Assembly: GCF_026242045.1 (NCBI RefSeq)
Contig: NZ_JAPJDO010000029.1
Coordinates: 17,188-81,187 of the forward strand
Direction: 5' to 3'
Origin: Mycobacterium pinniadriaticum
Lineage (GTDB): Bacteria; Actinomycetota; Actinomycetes; Mycobacteriales; Mycobacteriaceae
DNA: 64,000 nt
Below, piece after piece: positions 1 through 9,226 of this stretch. Both the position numbers and the translations under genes were made by a program. Position 1 is the stretch's first letter; each line of letters begins with the position of its first letter. Below the pieces are notes generated by a model. That model did no database searches and was not told the DNA's origin. It worked only from the letters and a program-made list of their open reading frames with translations.

Positions 1-1237
1 CCAGGTCCGCAACCTGGCCCGACGGTGTCAGCACCCGCAACCAGTTGTCACCTTTGTCGACGTCCTCGCCATCGCCGTCCTCGGCCATGAAGACCGAGCC
101 GTCAGGGGCGACGGTGATCGCATCGGGCTGGTTGAGGATCTTAGGATCGGTCGACTCGTAGAGAAGTGTCAACGTCCCGGTGTTGTCGTCCTTGGGTTCG
201 TAACGCCACACCTGACCGTTCTCGGCGTCACCCGCCTCGCTGGCGACGAACGTCACTCCCCCATCGGCCCACGACGAACCCTCCAGCCCCAGGAACCGGG
301 CACCACCTTTGGCCCGGCCCTGCGAATACACCGCACCCGGATCGCTCTCGGCGTCGGAGGGATCGGGATCGTCGATATCCACCCAGTGCACGTCAAGCAC
401 CTGGCCTGCCCGCTGTGCCCGAGAGGTGTCGTACTCCTTCTCGCCGGTGACGGCCAACATCTGCAGCTTGCCCCCCGCGGCCAGCTGGCCCGGGCGGCTC
501 GGCAGGAAACGGTAGAACCCGTCGCCGGGATCGCCGTTGTCCTCGGTCATGTACACGATCCCGGTGGCAGGATCGATGGGCGCGGTTTCGTGCTCGAAAC
601 GCCCCATGGCCGTCAGCGGCACCGGAGTGATGAGCCCCGTGGCGTTGGCGGGAATCTCGAATACATAGCCGTGTGGCTGTTCGAAACCCGCATCACGGCC
701 GTTGGTGGTCTCCTCACAGGTCAGCCAGGACCCCCAGGGCGTAGCAGCGCCGCTGCAGTTGCTCAGCGTTCCATTGAGCACCAGAAAGCTCTCTACGAGC
801 TTGCCCGAGGCCGGGTCGTACAGCGAGGAGGTGCAACCCGCCGGGGCGGCGCGGTCGTAGGCGTTGCGCTCGGCGAGTGCCTTCTGGCTGACGCCGGGGA
901 TGTCCATATCGATCTCGTGATTGCGGATCAGCCGTAGCCGCCCACCGTCCGCCGGGAACAGTCCCTGTCCGTCGTGGCAACCCGGTGTGGGCAGCCCGTC
1001 GCTCATGGGCGTACCGGCAGCCCCGAAGGTTTGGTAGCTGAATCCCTTCGGCAGTGCCAGCTCCTGTCCCGCCTCCGTCAATGGGCCCCACCCCCCGCTG
1101 GGCGGTGGCGCAGTGGTCGTCGACGGCGCGGCTACCGGAGACGGGTTCTTCGCGCAACCCGTGAACGCGCCCGACAGTCCAACGCCCACCAATCCCAATC
1201 CTGAAATAGCAAGCATCTCACGACGATTCAGCCGCAC
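1..1237 (-). CDS. PhoX-family (DUF839) Tat-exported lipoprotein phosphatase, 3' end outside window
   Basis: The gene reads in from the left edge and 412 codons are visible. It starts with GTG at 1237, five bases after a clear AAGGAG. The N-terminus has a twin-arginine pattern (LNRREML) and then a hydrophobic stretch ending in the lipobox FTGC, so a Tat-exported lipoprotein is likely. The body carries PhoX/DUF839-type blocks: CHDGQGLFP, LIRNHE, WLTCEE, GRFEHE and MTEDNGDPG, the last a typical Ca2+/Fe-binding acidic stretch. The PhoX family are alkaline phosphatases or related phosphoesterases acting outside the membrane. Phosphatase activity is inferred from the family; the C-terminal metal ligands lie outside the window. 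Confidence 0.85.
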   Translation of the reverse strand, partial: MRLNRREMLAISGLGLVGVGLSGAFTGCAKNPSPVAAPSTTTAPPPSGGWGPLTEAGQELALPKGFSYQTFGAAGTPMSDGLPTPGCHDGQGLFPADGGRLRLIRNHEIDMDIPGVSQKALAERNAYDRAAPAGCTSSLYDPASGKLVESFLVLNGTLSNCSGAATPWGSWLTCEETTNGRDAGFEQPHGYVFEIPANATGLITPVPLTAMGRFEHETAPIDPATGIVYMTEDNGDPGDGFYRFLPSRPGQLAAGGKLQMLAVTGEKEYDTSRAQRAGQVLDVHWVDIDDPDPSDAESDPGAVYSQGRAKGGARFLGLEGSSWADGGVTFVASEAGDAENGQVWRYEPKDDNTGTLTLLYESTDPKILNQPDAITVAPDGSVFMAEDGDGEDVDKGDNWLRVLTPSGQVADL

Positions 1238-1442
1238 CGTCACTCCTTGAGGGTTAGGTCGACGGCACGATCTACGCGGACACCTGCGCGTGTCGGTCGA
1301 CGACGCCAGCCAGCGTGGCAGGTCCCGCTATCCGCCGAGTGAAGCCCGGGCCAACTGCAGATGACCAGCAGGGTGGACCTCTCGTCACAGGACACGCGGC
1401 CCGGACGGCCCACCGCACGATGCCGATCTGGGCGGCAGCGAG

Positions 1443-2258
1443 CTAGGGCTGCCAGACCAGCTGGCGCAGTTCGGATGCCGCGTCGCTGGCGGTGTCGTAG
1501 ACCCGCACGATGGCCTCGTCGCCGGGCTGCAGGTAGGTCGACTCGCCCAGTTTGGTGTAGCGCGTCGCGCCGATGCCGATGAGCACCTTCTGCGGACGCC
1601 CCGATGCCACCATCAGCGCCCCGACATCCTCCAAAGGCGTATCGGGAGAACCCTTTTGGTTGGCCAGCCGCTCGACGATCCAGTCCAGCAAGACTTCGCC
1701 GTAGTACGAGTAGCCCAGCAGCGGGCTGTCCACCCCGTACTCGTGGTGTACACCGTCGGCACTTCGCAGGTGACAGAGCAGCCGCAAGGTCGCGGTCGGC
1801 CCGTCCGGGGTGAGGTCACTGATGTCGAAGAACTGGTGCGCAACGCCCTTGGATGCCGGACCCCAGTTCTTCTTGTAACTGATCTTAGGCGCGTTCGGGC
1901 GGCGGATGGAGCAGTCGTTGAACGCGCCGAGCGCGAACGGCCGCAGCGTGACTACGGTGTCACCCTCCCACACCACATCGCAGGCCAGTCCCACCTCGGG
2001 CTCGATCTGCAGATTGAGCGGGCCATCAGCTTCGGTCGTCTTGGGCACCATCAGCGCGTCGTGCGACAGCGGGAATTCCCCCAGGAAACTGTCGTGACCG
2101 GGCGCGTACCAGGGAAAGATACCCTTGGGGGCCGCGCCGTCGCTGGCGACGTTCACGAAATCGACTGCCTCGCCGGCCTGTTCGAGATGGCCGGCGAAGT
2201 TGCCGGCGACACCGAAGCCGAACCAGCCGCGAACCTCGTCCAGGTCGAGTTCGATCAC
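1443..2258 (-). CDS. DUF5718 family protein, FAH-fold-like
   Basis: 271 aa, starting at GTG 2258 whose GTGA overlaps the stop of serS, so translation is coupled to seryl-tRNA synthetase. I recognise it as DUF5718, a family without assigned function. The stretch GAFNDCSIRR, followed by a KKNWGPASKGV block, resembles the signature around the metal-binding and oxyanion region of fumarylacetoacetate-hydrolase-fold proteins (ND.S.R ... K ... GP). An FAH-like hydrolase or isomerase is therefore possible, but this is inference from a short motif. No signal peptide or membrane segment is seen. Downstream is a roughly 200-base gap to the PhoX-type gene. Confidence 0.75.
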   Translation of the reverse strand: MIELDLDEVRGWFGFGVAGNFAGHLEQAGEAVDFVNVASDGAAPKGIFPWYAPGHDSFLGEFPLSHDALMVPKTTEADGPLNLQIEPEVGLACDVVWEGDTVVTLRPFALGAFNDCSIRRPNAPKISYKKNWGPASKGVAHQFFDISDLTPDGPTATLRLLCHLRSADGVHHEYGVDSPLLGYSYYGEVLLDWIVERLANQKGSPDTPLEDVGALMVASGRPQKVLIGIGATRYTKLGESTYLQPGDEAIVRVYDTASDAASELRQLVWQP

Positions 2259-3508
2259 GGTTGCAGGACCTCCGTACCCACGTAAGGCACCAGGGCGGCG
2301 GGAACCCGCACGCTGCCATCGGGCTGTTGATGGTTTTCCAAAATCGCGACCAGCCACCGGGTGGTCGCCAGCGTGCCGTTGAGCGTCGCCGCGATCTGCG
2401 GCTTGCCGTTCTCGTCGCGGTAGCGGGTGGCCAACCGGCGGGCCTGGAATGTCGTGCAATTCGAGGTGGATGTCAGTTCGCGGTACGCCTGCTGGGTGGG
2501 AACCCATGCCTCGCAATCGAATTTGCGCGCCGCCGAGGATCCGAGGTCTCCCGCGGCCACGTCGATCACGCGGTACGGCACGTCGATCAGCTCGAGCATC
2601 TGGCGCTGCCAGCCCAACAACCGCTGGTGCTCGGCCTCGGCGTCTTCCGGGCGGCAGTAGACGAAGCCCTCCACCTTGTCGAACTGGTGCACCCTGATGA
2701 TGCCGCGGGTGTCCTTGCCATAGCTGCCGGCCTCCCGCCGGAAGCACGACGACCACCCGGCGTAACGCAGCGGCCCGTCCGACAGGTCGAGGATCTCGTC
2801 GGAGTGATAACCGGCCAACGGCACCTCCGAGGTGCCGACCAGGTAGAGGTCGTCGTCTTCGAGATGGTAGATCTCCTCGGCGTGGGCGCCGAGGAATCCG
2901 GTGCCGGCCATCACCTCGGGGCGCACCAGTACCGGCGGGATCATCAGGGTGAACCCGTTGTCTCCGGCCAGCCGCACCGCCAGCTGCAGCAGGCCCAGCT
3001 GCAGCAGCGCGCCGCGGCCGGTCAGAAAGTAAAACCGCGAGCCGGACACCTTGGCACCGCGTTCCATGTCGATGAGTCCAAGCGACTCGCCGAGTTCGAG
3101 GTGATCCTTCGGGTTGTCGATCTCACGCGGCTGACCCACCACCTCGAGCACGGCGAAGTCATCCTCACCGCCGGCCGGGACTCCGTCGATGACGACATTC
3201 TGAATACCCAGGTGCGCGGCGGTGAACGCCGCCTCGGCCTGCGCCTGTTCGGATTCGGCCGACTTGACCTGTGCAGCAAGCTCTTTGGCGCGATCCAGCA
3301 GGGCGGGCCGGTCCTCCGGGGAGGCCGAACCGACCTTCTTGCTGGCGGCCTTCTGCTCGGCGCGCAGCGAGTCGGCGGCAGATATCGCCGCCCGGCGCGC
3401 GGCATCGGCGGCCAGCAGGGCGTCGACGAGGCCAGGATCCTCACCACGGCTGAGCTGGGACCGCCGTACCGCATCGGGGTCGTCGCGCAGCAGTTTCAGG
3501 TCGATCAC
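2255..3508 (-). CDS. serS: Seryl-tRNA synthetase
   Basis: 417 aa, the usual length for bacterial SerRS. It charges tRNA-Ser (and tRNA-Sec where present) with serine in the cytoplasm. The N-terminal coiled-coil arm (about residues 30-100, rich in A, E, Q and K) contacts the tRNA long variable arm. Class II motif 2 is seen as RVHQFDKVEGF and motif 3 as LNGTLATTRWLVAILENHQ. Motif 3 has NGT instead of the common GSG; I recall this as normal for mycobacterial SerRS. The start ATG at 3508 gives the canonical MIDLKLLRDDPD. It is divergent from the septum-formation gene and overlaps the downstream DUF5718 gene by four bases. Confidence 0.97.
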   Translation of the reverse strand: MIDLKLLRDDPDAVRRSQLSRGEDPGLVDALLAADAARRAAISAADSLRAEQKAASKKVGSASPEDRPALLDRAKELAAQVKSAESEQAQAEAAFTAAHLGIQNVVIDGVPAGGEDDFAVLEVVGQPREIDNPKDHLELGESLGLIDMERGAKVSGSRFYFLTGRGALLQLGLLQLAVRLAGDNGFTLMIPPVLVRPEVMAGTGFLGAHAEEIYHLEDDDLYLVGTSEVPLAGYHSDEILDLSDGPLRYAGWSSCFRREAGSYGKDTRGIIRVHQFDKVEGFVYCRPEDAEAEHQRLLGWQRQMLELIDVPYRVIDVAAGDLGSSAARKFDCEAWVPTQQAYRELTSTSNCTTFQARRLATRYRDENGKPQIAATLNGTLATTRWLVAILENHQQPDGSVRVPAALVPYVGTEVLQP

Positions 3509-3627
3509 GCCCGCAACCCTAACTATTGGCGTCGACCGCCGCGTCGGCCCCTCCTACCGACGACACAGCACAACCCCATAACATTACAACTGCATCACTT
3601 GTCACACGCCTCGGCGCGCCTGCCACA

Positions 3628-5010
3628 ATGGATGCGATGTTGCAGTTATCCGAGCGCGAGGACGTGACGCCCGAGCTGCCCGAATCGGGCGCGCCGCGGC
3701 GCGCGTTTCTGCGCACCTTCCAGGCCACGTCGACCCGCCGTGTGCTGCTGTTGACCGCGCTCGGCGGCCTTCTGATCGCCGGCGTCGCGACCGCCCTGCC
3801 GATCGGACTCGACAACGGGCTGGCCGGCTCCGACCCGCTGCTGGGCGCCAAGGGCAGCGCGGCATTCGCCAGCGCCAAAGCCGGCAGCTGCTTGAACTGG
3901 CCGGACAAGAACCCTGACTCGGCCCGCATCGTCGACTGCAAAGACGAGCACCGCTTCGAGGTCGCCGAATCTGTCGACATGCGTGCCTATCCGGGGACCG
4001 AATACGGTCCCGACGCCGCCCCCCCGACGGCGGCGCGAATCCAGCAGATCAGCCTCGAGCAATGCCAGCCGGCCGTGGAGCGCTACCTCGGCGACAAGTT
4101 CGATCCCAACAGCAAGTTCACGATCAGCATGTTGTGGTCCGGCGACAAGGCCTGGAAGCAGGACGGCGAGCGGCGCATGCTCTGCGGTCTGCAGCTACCG
4201 GGCGCGGACAACCAGCAGATCGCGTTCAAAGGCCGGGTGGCCGAAATCGACCAGTCCAAGGTCTGGCCGGCCGGCACCTGCCTCGGCATCGACCCGGCCA
4301 CCAACCAGCCAACAGACGTCCCCGTCGACTGCGGTGCGCCACACGCCATGGAGGTCACCGGCACGGTGAACCTGGCGGAGAAGTTCCCCGGCGCCCTGCC
4401 GTCGGACGCCGACCAGGACGCGTTCATCAAGGACGCCTGCACCCGCATGACCGACGCCTATCTGGCCCCCCTACAGCTGCGTTCGACCACGCTGACGCTC
4501 ATCTACAGCACGATCTCGTTGCCGAGCTGGACCGCCGGCAGTCACCAGGTGGCCTGCAGCATCGGCGCCACACTGGGTAACGGCGGCTGGGCCACGCTCA
4601 TCAACCCCGCCAAGGGTCCGCTCCTGATCAACGGGATGCCCCCCGTCCCGCCGCCGGACATTCCCCAGGAGCGACTCAACCTTCCGTCGATTCCCTTGCT
4701 GCCGGCCGTCCCGACGACCACGTACTCGCCGCCGGCCACTGGCAGCACCCAGAATCAGCAACAGCAGACTCAGCATCTGCCACAGCAGTCGACGGCACCG
4801 ACCACCCAGTCGCAGGCGCCCCCCACGAGCGACAGTGCCCCGCCGCCGGAGGGCAACATCCTCAACGGGCAGTTCGTGCCGGCGCAGCCGGTGCCGCCCC
4901 CGCCCGCCGACGCGCCACCGCCACCTGTCGACTTACCCCCGATGGATGGTCCGCCTCCGCCAGCAGGCCCGCCGCCGGGACCGGCCGACGTCGTTCCGCC
5001 GCCGGCTTAG
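3628..5010 (+). CDS. Septum-formation-domain membrane protein (Rv3835-like)
   Basis: 460 aa from ATG 3628; a second in-frame ATG at 3637 is also possible. A cytoplasmic N-terminus of about 45 residues is followed by one membrane segment (VLLLTALGGLLIAGVATALP) and a large outside region. That region has two repeats of the type GSCLNWPD...VDCKDEHRFEV and GTCLGIDP...VDCGAPHAMEV, the cysteine/His-containing pattern of septum-formation-domain proteins. The last 130 residues are rich in Pro, Gln and Thr. Position beside serS and before the small metallopeptidase matches Rv3835. A role at the cell envelope or septum is inferred from the family; no enzyme motif is visible. It is followed without gap (TAGTG) by the metallopeptidase gene. 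Confidence 0.85.
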   Translation: MDAMLQLSEREDVTPELPESGAPRRAFLRTFQATSTRRVLLLTALGGLLIAGVATALPIGLDNGLAGSDPLLGAKGSAAFASAKAGSCLNWPDKNPDSARIVDCKDEHRFEVAESVDMRAYPGTEYGPDAAPPTAARIQQISLEQCQPAVERYLGDKFDPNSKFTISMLWSGDKAWKQDGERRMLCGLQLPGADNQQIAFKGRVAEIDQSKVWPAGTCLGIDPATNQPTDVPVDCGAPHAMEVTGTVNLAEKFPGALPSDADQDAFIKDACTRMTDAYLAPLQLRSTTLTLIYSTISLPSWTAGSHQVACSIGATLGNGGWATLINPAKGPLLINGMPPVPPPDIPQERLNLPSIPLLPAVPTTTYSPPATGSTQNQQQQTQHLPQQSTAPTTQSQAPPTSDSAPPPEGNILNGQFVPAQPVPPPPADAPPPPVDLPPMDGPPPPAGPPPGPADVVPPPA

Positions 5011-5360
5011 TGCCCGCGCGGATGGACCCGCAGCGGTTCGAGGAACTGGTCGGTGACGCACTGGATCTGATTCCGCCCGGTCTCGCTGCGGCGATCGACA
5101 ACGTCGTGGTGCTGGTCGAGGACCGCCATCCCGGCGACCCTGATCTGTTGGGCCTCTACGAGGGCGTCGCGCTGACCGAGCGGGATTCCAGTTATGCCGG
5201 CTCCCTGCCGGACACCGTCACGATCTATCGGGAACCGCTGCTGGAGATGTGCGATACCGAAGCTGACGTAGTCGAAGAGGTTGCGATCACGGTAATCCAC
5301 GAGATCGCACACCATTTCGGTATCGACGACGATCGCCTTCACGAGCTTGGTTGGGGCTGA
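5010..5360 (+). CDS. Small zincin-type metallopeptidase (Rv3836-like)
   Basis: 116 aa. GTG 5010 shares its G with the TAG stop of the preceding gene; ATG 5022 is an alternative. The C-terminus carries HEIAHHFGIDDDRLHELGW, an extended HExxH zinc site with a downstream acidic ligand, as in the DUF1025-type metallopeptidase family. The protein is close to the minimal length of that family and has no signal peptide, so it is probably cytoplasmic. Its substrate is unknown. The tight coupling to the septum-formation-domain gene suggests a shared process, which is inference. Confidence 0.88.
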   Translation: MPARMDPQRFEELVGDALDLIPPGLAAAIDNVVVLVEDRHPGDPDLLGLYEGVALTERDSSYAGSLPDTVTIYREPLLEMCDTEADVVEEVAITVIHEIAHHFGIDDDRLHELGWG

Positions 5361-5367
5361 GCAGCTT

Positions 5368-6111
5368 TCAGCGCGGCGGGTCGCCCTTCCAGTGGAAGCT
5401 GTTGACGTACTTGCCCATGTCCTGAGCGATCTGGACGTTGGCGCCCGAGGGCAGGCCTGGGCCGAAGTCAGGGCCGAACGCGTGATAGGGGCCGACCGCA
5501 CCCGCCACCAGCGCCAGGTCATTCTTGACCGCCACCAGCAATACCGTGCGAAGGCGCATGTAGCTGTTGCCGGTTCCCTGCGGCCAGGTGTCGGCGACTT
5601 CCCCGTAGCCGGACTGGTACCCGACCATCGCATTGGGGATCTCGTAGGCGATCTTGGCGTCGGGGAACTTCTGCTTCAACAGCTCCCGAGCGATCACCTG
5701 GGCGCTCCGGCCCCTGGCGGGCTCGGAGAACAATTGCATGATCCCGGTATCCCCGGCGGTGAACTTCGCCGTCACGCCCTTGCCATCGGTGGAGATCTCA
5801 TAGGCCGAACCCGGGGCCGGGTAGGACACCGTGAACGAACCGTCCTGCGGGGTGAACTTCGGCAGAGCGGTGACCGGGGTTCCCATCGGCGGCGCACCGC
5901 ATTCGGGCGGACACATGAACAGCGGGATCTTCTGCGTGGTCTTCAACGACACCCCGACCAATGCCAGGGACACGACGACGATGGTGATCGCCCAGAGCCC
6001 CAGGGTGCGACCGGCCCGCGTCCGCGGTACCTCGGCGGCGACGTAGTCGCCCGGCGGCACCGCGTAGCCCGGGTACTGCTCCTCGTCGGCAACAGTCGTG
6101 GGTTTCGTCAC
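5368..6111 (-). CDS. Single-pass membrane protein of unknown function, last gene of S53-peptidase operon
   Basis: 247 aa. A polar N-terminus (about 38 residues) precedes one membrane helix (LGLWAITIVVVSLALVGVSL). An outside domain follows with a Cys pair (MCPPECG) and alternating hydrophobic beta-like segments (FTVSYPAPGSAYEIS, VLLVAVKNDLALVAGAVG). Its ATG overlaps the stop of the zinc-ribbon membrane gene by four bases, which makes it the third member of a coupled operon with the S53 peptidase. No family function is recognised. It could be a partner or substrate of the peptidase or the membrane protein; this is inferred only from the coupling. Confidence 0.75.
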   Translation of the reverse strand: MTKPTTVADEEQYPGYAVPPGDYVAAEVPRTRAGRTLGLWAITIVVVSLALVGVSLKTTQKIPLFMCPPECGAPPMGTPVTALPKFTPQDGSFTVSYPAPGSAYEISTDGKGVTAKFTAGDTGIMQLFSEPARGRSAQVIARELLKQKFPDAKIAYEIPNAMVGYQSGYGEVADTWPQGTGNSYMRLRTVLLVAVKNDLALVAGAVGPYHAFGPDFGPGLPSGANVQIAQDMGKYVNSFHWKGDPPR

Positions 6112-7322
6112 GAGCCCTCCGCGGCCACCTGGCGCACCGGCCTGCTCTCACGGCGCGCCTGGCGGGATATCCGCGACGACGCGCGGCTGGCGGCGCCGCA
6201 GGCCGGACAGAACGCCATGTCCGGCACCACCATCTCGCAGTGGATGCACAGGATCGGCTCGTCCTGCTGGATCGGGTCGTGGGCCTCGTGCATCAACGCC
6301 AGTTGCAGCGAGATCCGCAGCAGGATCAGTGCGATCACCATGATCAGCACGTGCAGACCCAGCACCTGTAGCTGCGGCAGACCGAGCAGGTCGGTGCAGG
6401 CAACCCCGATGTGCATCAACACCACAACGGCGGCGAGCAGGAAGAGGATGGCGCGGATGCGTCCGGGCCGCTCGTGCGCGTTACCGCTAGGGCCCTTGAA
6501 CCACAAGGCGATACCGAGCATCCCCCCGGCCACCGCCGCGGTGAGCGGGATGGTCACACCGCAGATGCCGGCCTCGACGAACAGACCCTTCATCGGCCGG
6601 CCATGCGCGAACAAGCCGGTGGCGAACTGCGGAGCGAGTCTGGTCAGCGTGGCACCGGCGGCGAACATCAACGACGACAGCGCGCCAACCACGAATCCGT
6701 CCAATGACTCTCGTGAACCCGCTCCCAGTAACCGCACCACCAGCGTGGGCACCAGCATGAGGAGCACACCCCCGGTGGGGATGGCGATCCCTTCTTTCAC
6801 CAGATGCTGTAATGCCAGCCCGGCCGCCATCGGCACCCCATAGGCACGCGCGACGATCTCACCGGTCAGCAATATCCAGCCCACGCCGAAACCCGCGCCG
6901 AGGAGGCCGGCCGCGGCCAGGGAGCTCATCGACATGTCGCGGTACACGCCGGACTCGGCCAGATACAGCAGAAAAAGCACCGGCAGGCCCAGCGCACAGA
7001 TCGTGATCAAGGCCGACGGCATCTTGACGATGGCGAAGCCGACCAGCCCCACCAGAACCAACATCAGCCCGACCCGGAACGGGGCACGGGAGCGCTTCGG
7101 GATGTGCGGGAACAGTGAACTGGCGACCGAGGGCAGCAATACGTTCTCGTTGGGAGCGGCACCGAAGGCGTCACCGCGCAGCCAGCGCGGCCCCTTGGCC
7201 TCCGCCGAGGCCCGGTGGGCGCCGCAGAGACCGCAGAAGTTACCGGCCGGGACATCCACCTCACAGACCGGGCAGACCATGGTCGGTACCGCGTCGTGGT
7301 CGGTTTCATCCTGGGTGCTCAT
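6108..7322 (-). CDS. Zinc-ribbon polytopic membrane protein
   Basis: 404 aa. Two zinc-ribbon motifs flank the membrane part: CPVCEVDVPAGNFCGLCG near residue 18 and CIHCEMVVPDMAFCPACG near residue 365. Between them are roughly ten hydrophobic segments. It overlaps its upstream neighbour (S53 peptidase) and its downstream neighbour by four bases each, so the three are expected to be translated together. The layout recalls PrsW-like or DUF-type intramembrane proteins, but I do not see an EExxK protease motif and give no enzyme function. Zinc or redox sensing at the membrane is one possibility. Confidence 0.75.
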   Translation of the reverse strand: MSTQDETDHDAVPTMVCPVCEVDVPAGNFCGLCGAHRASAEAKGPRWLRGDAFGAAPNENVLLPSVASSLFPHIPKRSRAPFRVGLMLVLVGLVGFAIVKMPSALITICALGLPVLFLLYLAESGVYRDMSMSSLAAAGLLGAGFGVGWILLTGEIVARAYGVPMAAGLALQHLVKEGIAIPTGGVLLMLVPTLVVRLLGAGSRESLDGFVVGALSSLMFAAGATLTRLAPQFATGLFAHGRPMKGLFVEAGICGVTIPLTAAVAGGMLGIALWFKGPSGNAHERPGRIRAILFLLAAVVVLMHIGVACTDLLGLPQLQVLGLHVLIMVIALILLRISLQLALMHEAHDPIQQDEPILCIHCEMVVPDMAFCPACGAASRASSRISRQARRESRPVRQVAAEGS

Positions 7323-8926
7323 GAGACAACTCTCTGCGCGACAAGAAGGTTCTGTGCCAGGTTCTCGATATTCGGGGTGCCCAACCCGGTCACCAGGTCG
7401 TAGCCGGACCGAGCGTCGGCGACGGCGTTCCCGCCCAAGTCCACGTCCTGGAACGAGGGCAGCGGCGCGCCTGAGGCGATGGCGTAGAGCAGTGGGTTGA
7501 TATCGCCGATCAGGCGGCCACCCCGATCGAGCATGTACTGATTCATCACCGCGGTCAGCCCGGCCCAGATCGGGGCGGACAACGAGGTCCCGCCCCCCAT
7601 GATGATCTGGTTGTCGAACACGATCTGCACGCCGGTGAACGGATCGGCCACGGCGGCGATGTCCGGCGTCAGTCGCTTGCCTTCAGCGCCATCGATGTCG
7701 AGATGTCGTTGCCAGGACGGGCGTTCGTACAGTGCCGACACGCCCCCTCCGGTGCCCTGGGACAGCGGAGGGTCGAACCAAGACTGTTCGGCCAGCCACA
7801 CACCCTTGGGGTCCGTCGACAAGGTCGTGCCGCCGACATCGGTCATCTCCGGCATCGAGGCGACGGCGTCCAGACCGACGTCATTCTCACTCGGCGGCGA
7901 CGACCACTCCTGGCCACCTTTGCAATCCAGACCGGCCAGGTCGCCACTGGCGTCGAAGGCCGTCGTGCCCGACTTCTGCGCGTCGGCCAGCGCCGAACGC
8001 ACCGGAACCAGGTCGGCGGCGGTGATCAGTTTGTCGCAACCCCAGCCGATGGAGAAACTCCACACCGCCCCGGGGAAGCGGGCCTCGGTGTCCTCCATCA
8101 TCTTGGCGATCTTCTCGTAGCCACCGTCGCCTTCAACGGTGGGTCGGGCGTTGACCAGCACCTTCTTGGCATCCGGGGCGACCGCGTGGATAGCCTCGAG
8201 ATCCATGGTCGCCTCACCCCGGCGAGCCGGCGGCATACCACCTACCACCTCGGGAGTGAATTTCGGCAGGTTGAAGGTCGTCGAGAAGGTGTCCAGATCG
8301 GACTGCAGGAAACCATCGAAGGCGAACACGACAACGGTGATGCCCTTGCCGGTGTAGCCGCTGTCGTGCAACGGCATGGCGTTGTACGTGCGCAGCAGCG
8401 CGCTGGGATTCAGTCCTTGATCGGGAACTTCCTGCGGGAACATCCAGACCTTGGACTCACGGTGCGGGGTGTAGCCGAGGATGCGGCCGAGCGCGGCAAC
8501 CTCCACGCTGAGCGACCGCGGAACCGACGGCTGTTGCGGCGAGGCGTAGAACACCTGACCCCGCATCCCGCGGTAGTCGTGCACGTCGACGTCGAACGCT
8601 CCGGACACCGCTTCGGGCGCACCTTCGAGGATCGCCCAACTGTCGCCCGGGCGCCAGCGCACCGAAAGATTCTGTTGAAGCGCCCATCCCATCAACAGGT
8701 CGGGACGGGAGTCATCGCGCAGCGCCGCGGTCAGCTGAACGTGGTCGGTGCGGGCCGGCCCCAGGTCGACCGAACTCTCCAATAGAGACGCGTACGGACC
8801 GCCGATCACCCCGGACTCGGTGGGTCCCGAGAACCGGTGGAGATCAGCGACCAGTACTGCGGCGGCGGTCAGCACCCCCAACAACCCCACCACACACAGC
8901 ACCCGAAGGCGATGTACCCCGATCAC
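7319..8926 (-). CDS. S53 family (sedolisin) serine-carboxyl peptidase
   Basis: 535 aa from GTG 8926, where no strong Shine-Dalgarno is visible. An N-terminal hydrophobic segment (VLCVVGLLGVLTAAAVLVA) is a signal peptide or anchor. A pro-domain covers about residues 55-165 (VEVAALGRILGYTP). The catalytic set is present: Glu238 and Asp242 in GEATMDLEAIH, the oxyanion Asp329 in DASGDLAG and nucleophile Ser448 in GGGTSLSAPIWAG. The C-terminal Ca2+ site is DVDLGGN...GYDLVTGLGTPN. Sedolisins are acid-active endopeptidases that act outside the cell. It heads an operon with two membrane proteins coupled by ATGA overlaps. Confidence 0.93.
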   Translation of the reverse strand: MIGVHRLRVLCVVGLLGVLTAAAVLVADLHRFSGPTESGVIGGPYASLLESSVDLGPARTDHVQLTAALRDDSRPDLLMGWALQQNLSVRWRPGDSWAILEGAPEAVSGAFDVDVHDYRGMRGQVFYASPQQPSVPRSLSVEVAALGRILGYTPHRESKVWMFPQEVPDQGLNPSALLRTYNAMPLHDSGYTGKGITVVVFAFDGFLQSDLDTFSTTFNLPKFTPEVVGGMPPARRGEATMDLEAIHAVAPDAKKVLVNARPTVEGDGGYEKIAKMMEDTEARFPGAVWSFSIGWGCDKLITAADLVPVRSALADAQKSGTTAFDASGDLAGLDCKGGQEWSSPPSENDVGLDAVASMPEMTDVGGTTLSTDPKGVWLAEQSWFDPPLSQGTGGGVSALYERPSWQRHLDIDGAEGKRLTPDIAAVADPFTGVQIVFDNQIIMGGGTSLSAPIWAGLTAVMNQYMLDRGGRLIGDINPLLYAIASGAPLPSFQDVDLGGNAVADARSGYDLVTGLGTPNIENLAQNLLVAQRVVS

Positions 8927-8965
8927 TGTTGGTGGAGGGCTGCGGACGGATGCGGACCGAGCGGC

Positions 8966-9226
8966 TTAGCTGCCGCCGGTGATGACGTTGCCAGGCAGCG
9001 CGGTGGGAGCCGGCGGAGCCTTGACCGTGGGCGTGAAGGAGTTGGCGCCACCAGGCGAAACAGCCTTCTCGGTGGGCGACGGCGCGGGAGCACTCGTGGT
9101 GGTCGAAGTGGTGCTCTCCGGCGCCTTCTCCTCCGACTTACCGCAGGCGGTCAGCGTGCCCATACCGACGATCGCGAGCCCGCCAGCAACAAGCGCAATC
9201 TGCCGAGTCAAACGACCAGACATCAT
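8966..9226 (-). CDS. Small Thr/Ser/Pro-rich lipoprotein
   Basis: 86 aa with ATG 9226 behind AAGGA. A positively charged start and hydrophobic stretch end in the lipobox LTAC, so the mature protein of about 57 residues would be lipid-anchored. The rest is low-complexity (TTSTTTSAPAPSPTEK). It resembles other short mycobacterial lipoproteins of unknown function. It ends 39 bases before the S53 peptidase start on the same strand, so it may be the first gene of that operon. Confidence 0.75.
   Translation of the reverse strand: MMSGRLTRQIALVAGGLAIVGMGTLTACGKSEEKAPESTTSTTTSAPAPSPTEKAVSPGGANSFTPTVKAPPAPTALPGNVITGGS

Noticed and set aside
2261..3667. A 468-codon frame opposite serS.
   Set aside because: Antisense shadow; serS motifs are complete on the other strand.
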